A DNA stretch of 64,000 bases, from positions 20,778 to 84,777 of the forward strand of contig NZ_JAKRND010000011.1 of NCBI RefSeq assembly GCF_022347285.1, read 5' to 3'. A program made the position numbers and the translations under genes. Source of the DNA: Corynebacterium sp. ACRPH. Lineage in GTDB: Bacteria; Actinomycetota; Actinomycetes; Mycobacteriales; Mycobacteriaceae. Positions within the stretch are counted from its first letter, which is position 1. Each line of letters starts with the position of its first letter. Under the pieces are notes generated by a model. The model was not told where the DNA came from, did not search any database, and saw nothing but the letters and a program-made list of their open reading frames with translations. Shown here piece after piece: positions 63,935-64,000 of the stretch.

Positions 63935-64000
63935 GGTTATCAACCTTTTCGTGGGAAAGGAATCTTGCGTTGAAGCAAAGTCGGGTGGGCGGGGTGGAAT

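Overview
The window is a stretch of high-GC actinobacterial chromosome, almost certainly Corynebacterium. The main reason is the gene neighbourhood. From right to left it keeps the order long known from mycolic-acid bacteria: rpmF/rpmE, mprA-mprB-pepD-moaB2, mscL, fthC, galU, moeA-like glp, rimJ, glpR/sepX, pmt/rsmI, metG, tatD, rpfB, rsmA, ispE, pth, rplY, prs, glmU, mfd, mazG. Protein O-mannosyltransferase, GT87, MMPL and Rpf proteins fit a mycolata envelope. I cannot name the species from sequence alone. No prophage, insertion sequence, CRISPR array or rRNA is visible; one tRNA is present.

Layout. 1-4251: 5' part of mazG, then mfd (minus strand). 4342-10914: tRNA-Gln, an MFS transporter, glmU, prs, rplY with a structured leader, and two tandem peptidyl-tRNA hydrolase genes (plus strand). 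11029-20362: an acyltransferase-3/SGNH protein with a Lys/Ala/Pro extension, prfC, an MMPL transporter with two TetR-like regulators, and a PnuC-like transporter. 20366-31524: an enoyl-CoA hydratase/HIBYL-CoA hydrolase-like protein, PPK2, GT87, serine dehydratase, and a tightly overlapping chain rsmA-ispE-ABC-F-alpha/beta hydrolase. 31629-43746: rpfB, tatD, an MFS transporter, a HAD protein, metG, a BCCT transporter, rsmI, pmt, a zinc-finger membrane protein and DoxX. 43762-48223: the divisome module glpR-rimJ-glp plus galU. 48310-54324: fthC, mscL, and the envelope-stress block mprA-mprB-htrA-mog. 54461-56399: ribosomal proteins L32, L31B, L28, L33, S14 and S18. 56668-63934: an RDD protein, an AEC carrier, CD225 and DUF2752 membrane proteins, and a thiolase/CoA-transferase/acyl-CoA ligase operon.

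The strongest unexplained signal is a recurrent short motif, a pyrimidine tract followed by TTAnTGACGCC. I found it about twenty times on both strands, inside genes and in intergenic gaps. It is not tied to one gene type, and I know no described element that matches it. Other points worth checking are a 14-bp inverted repeat over a leaderless MMPL promoter, a hairpin enclosing the prfC start, a long rplY leader with a terminator-like stem, a 10-mer shared by the mprA and htrA upstream regions, and a MoeA-like Glp protein whose usual catalytic motifs are degenerate.
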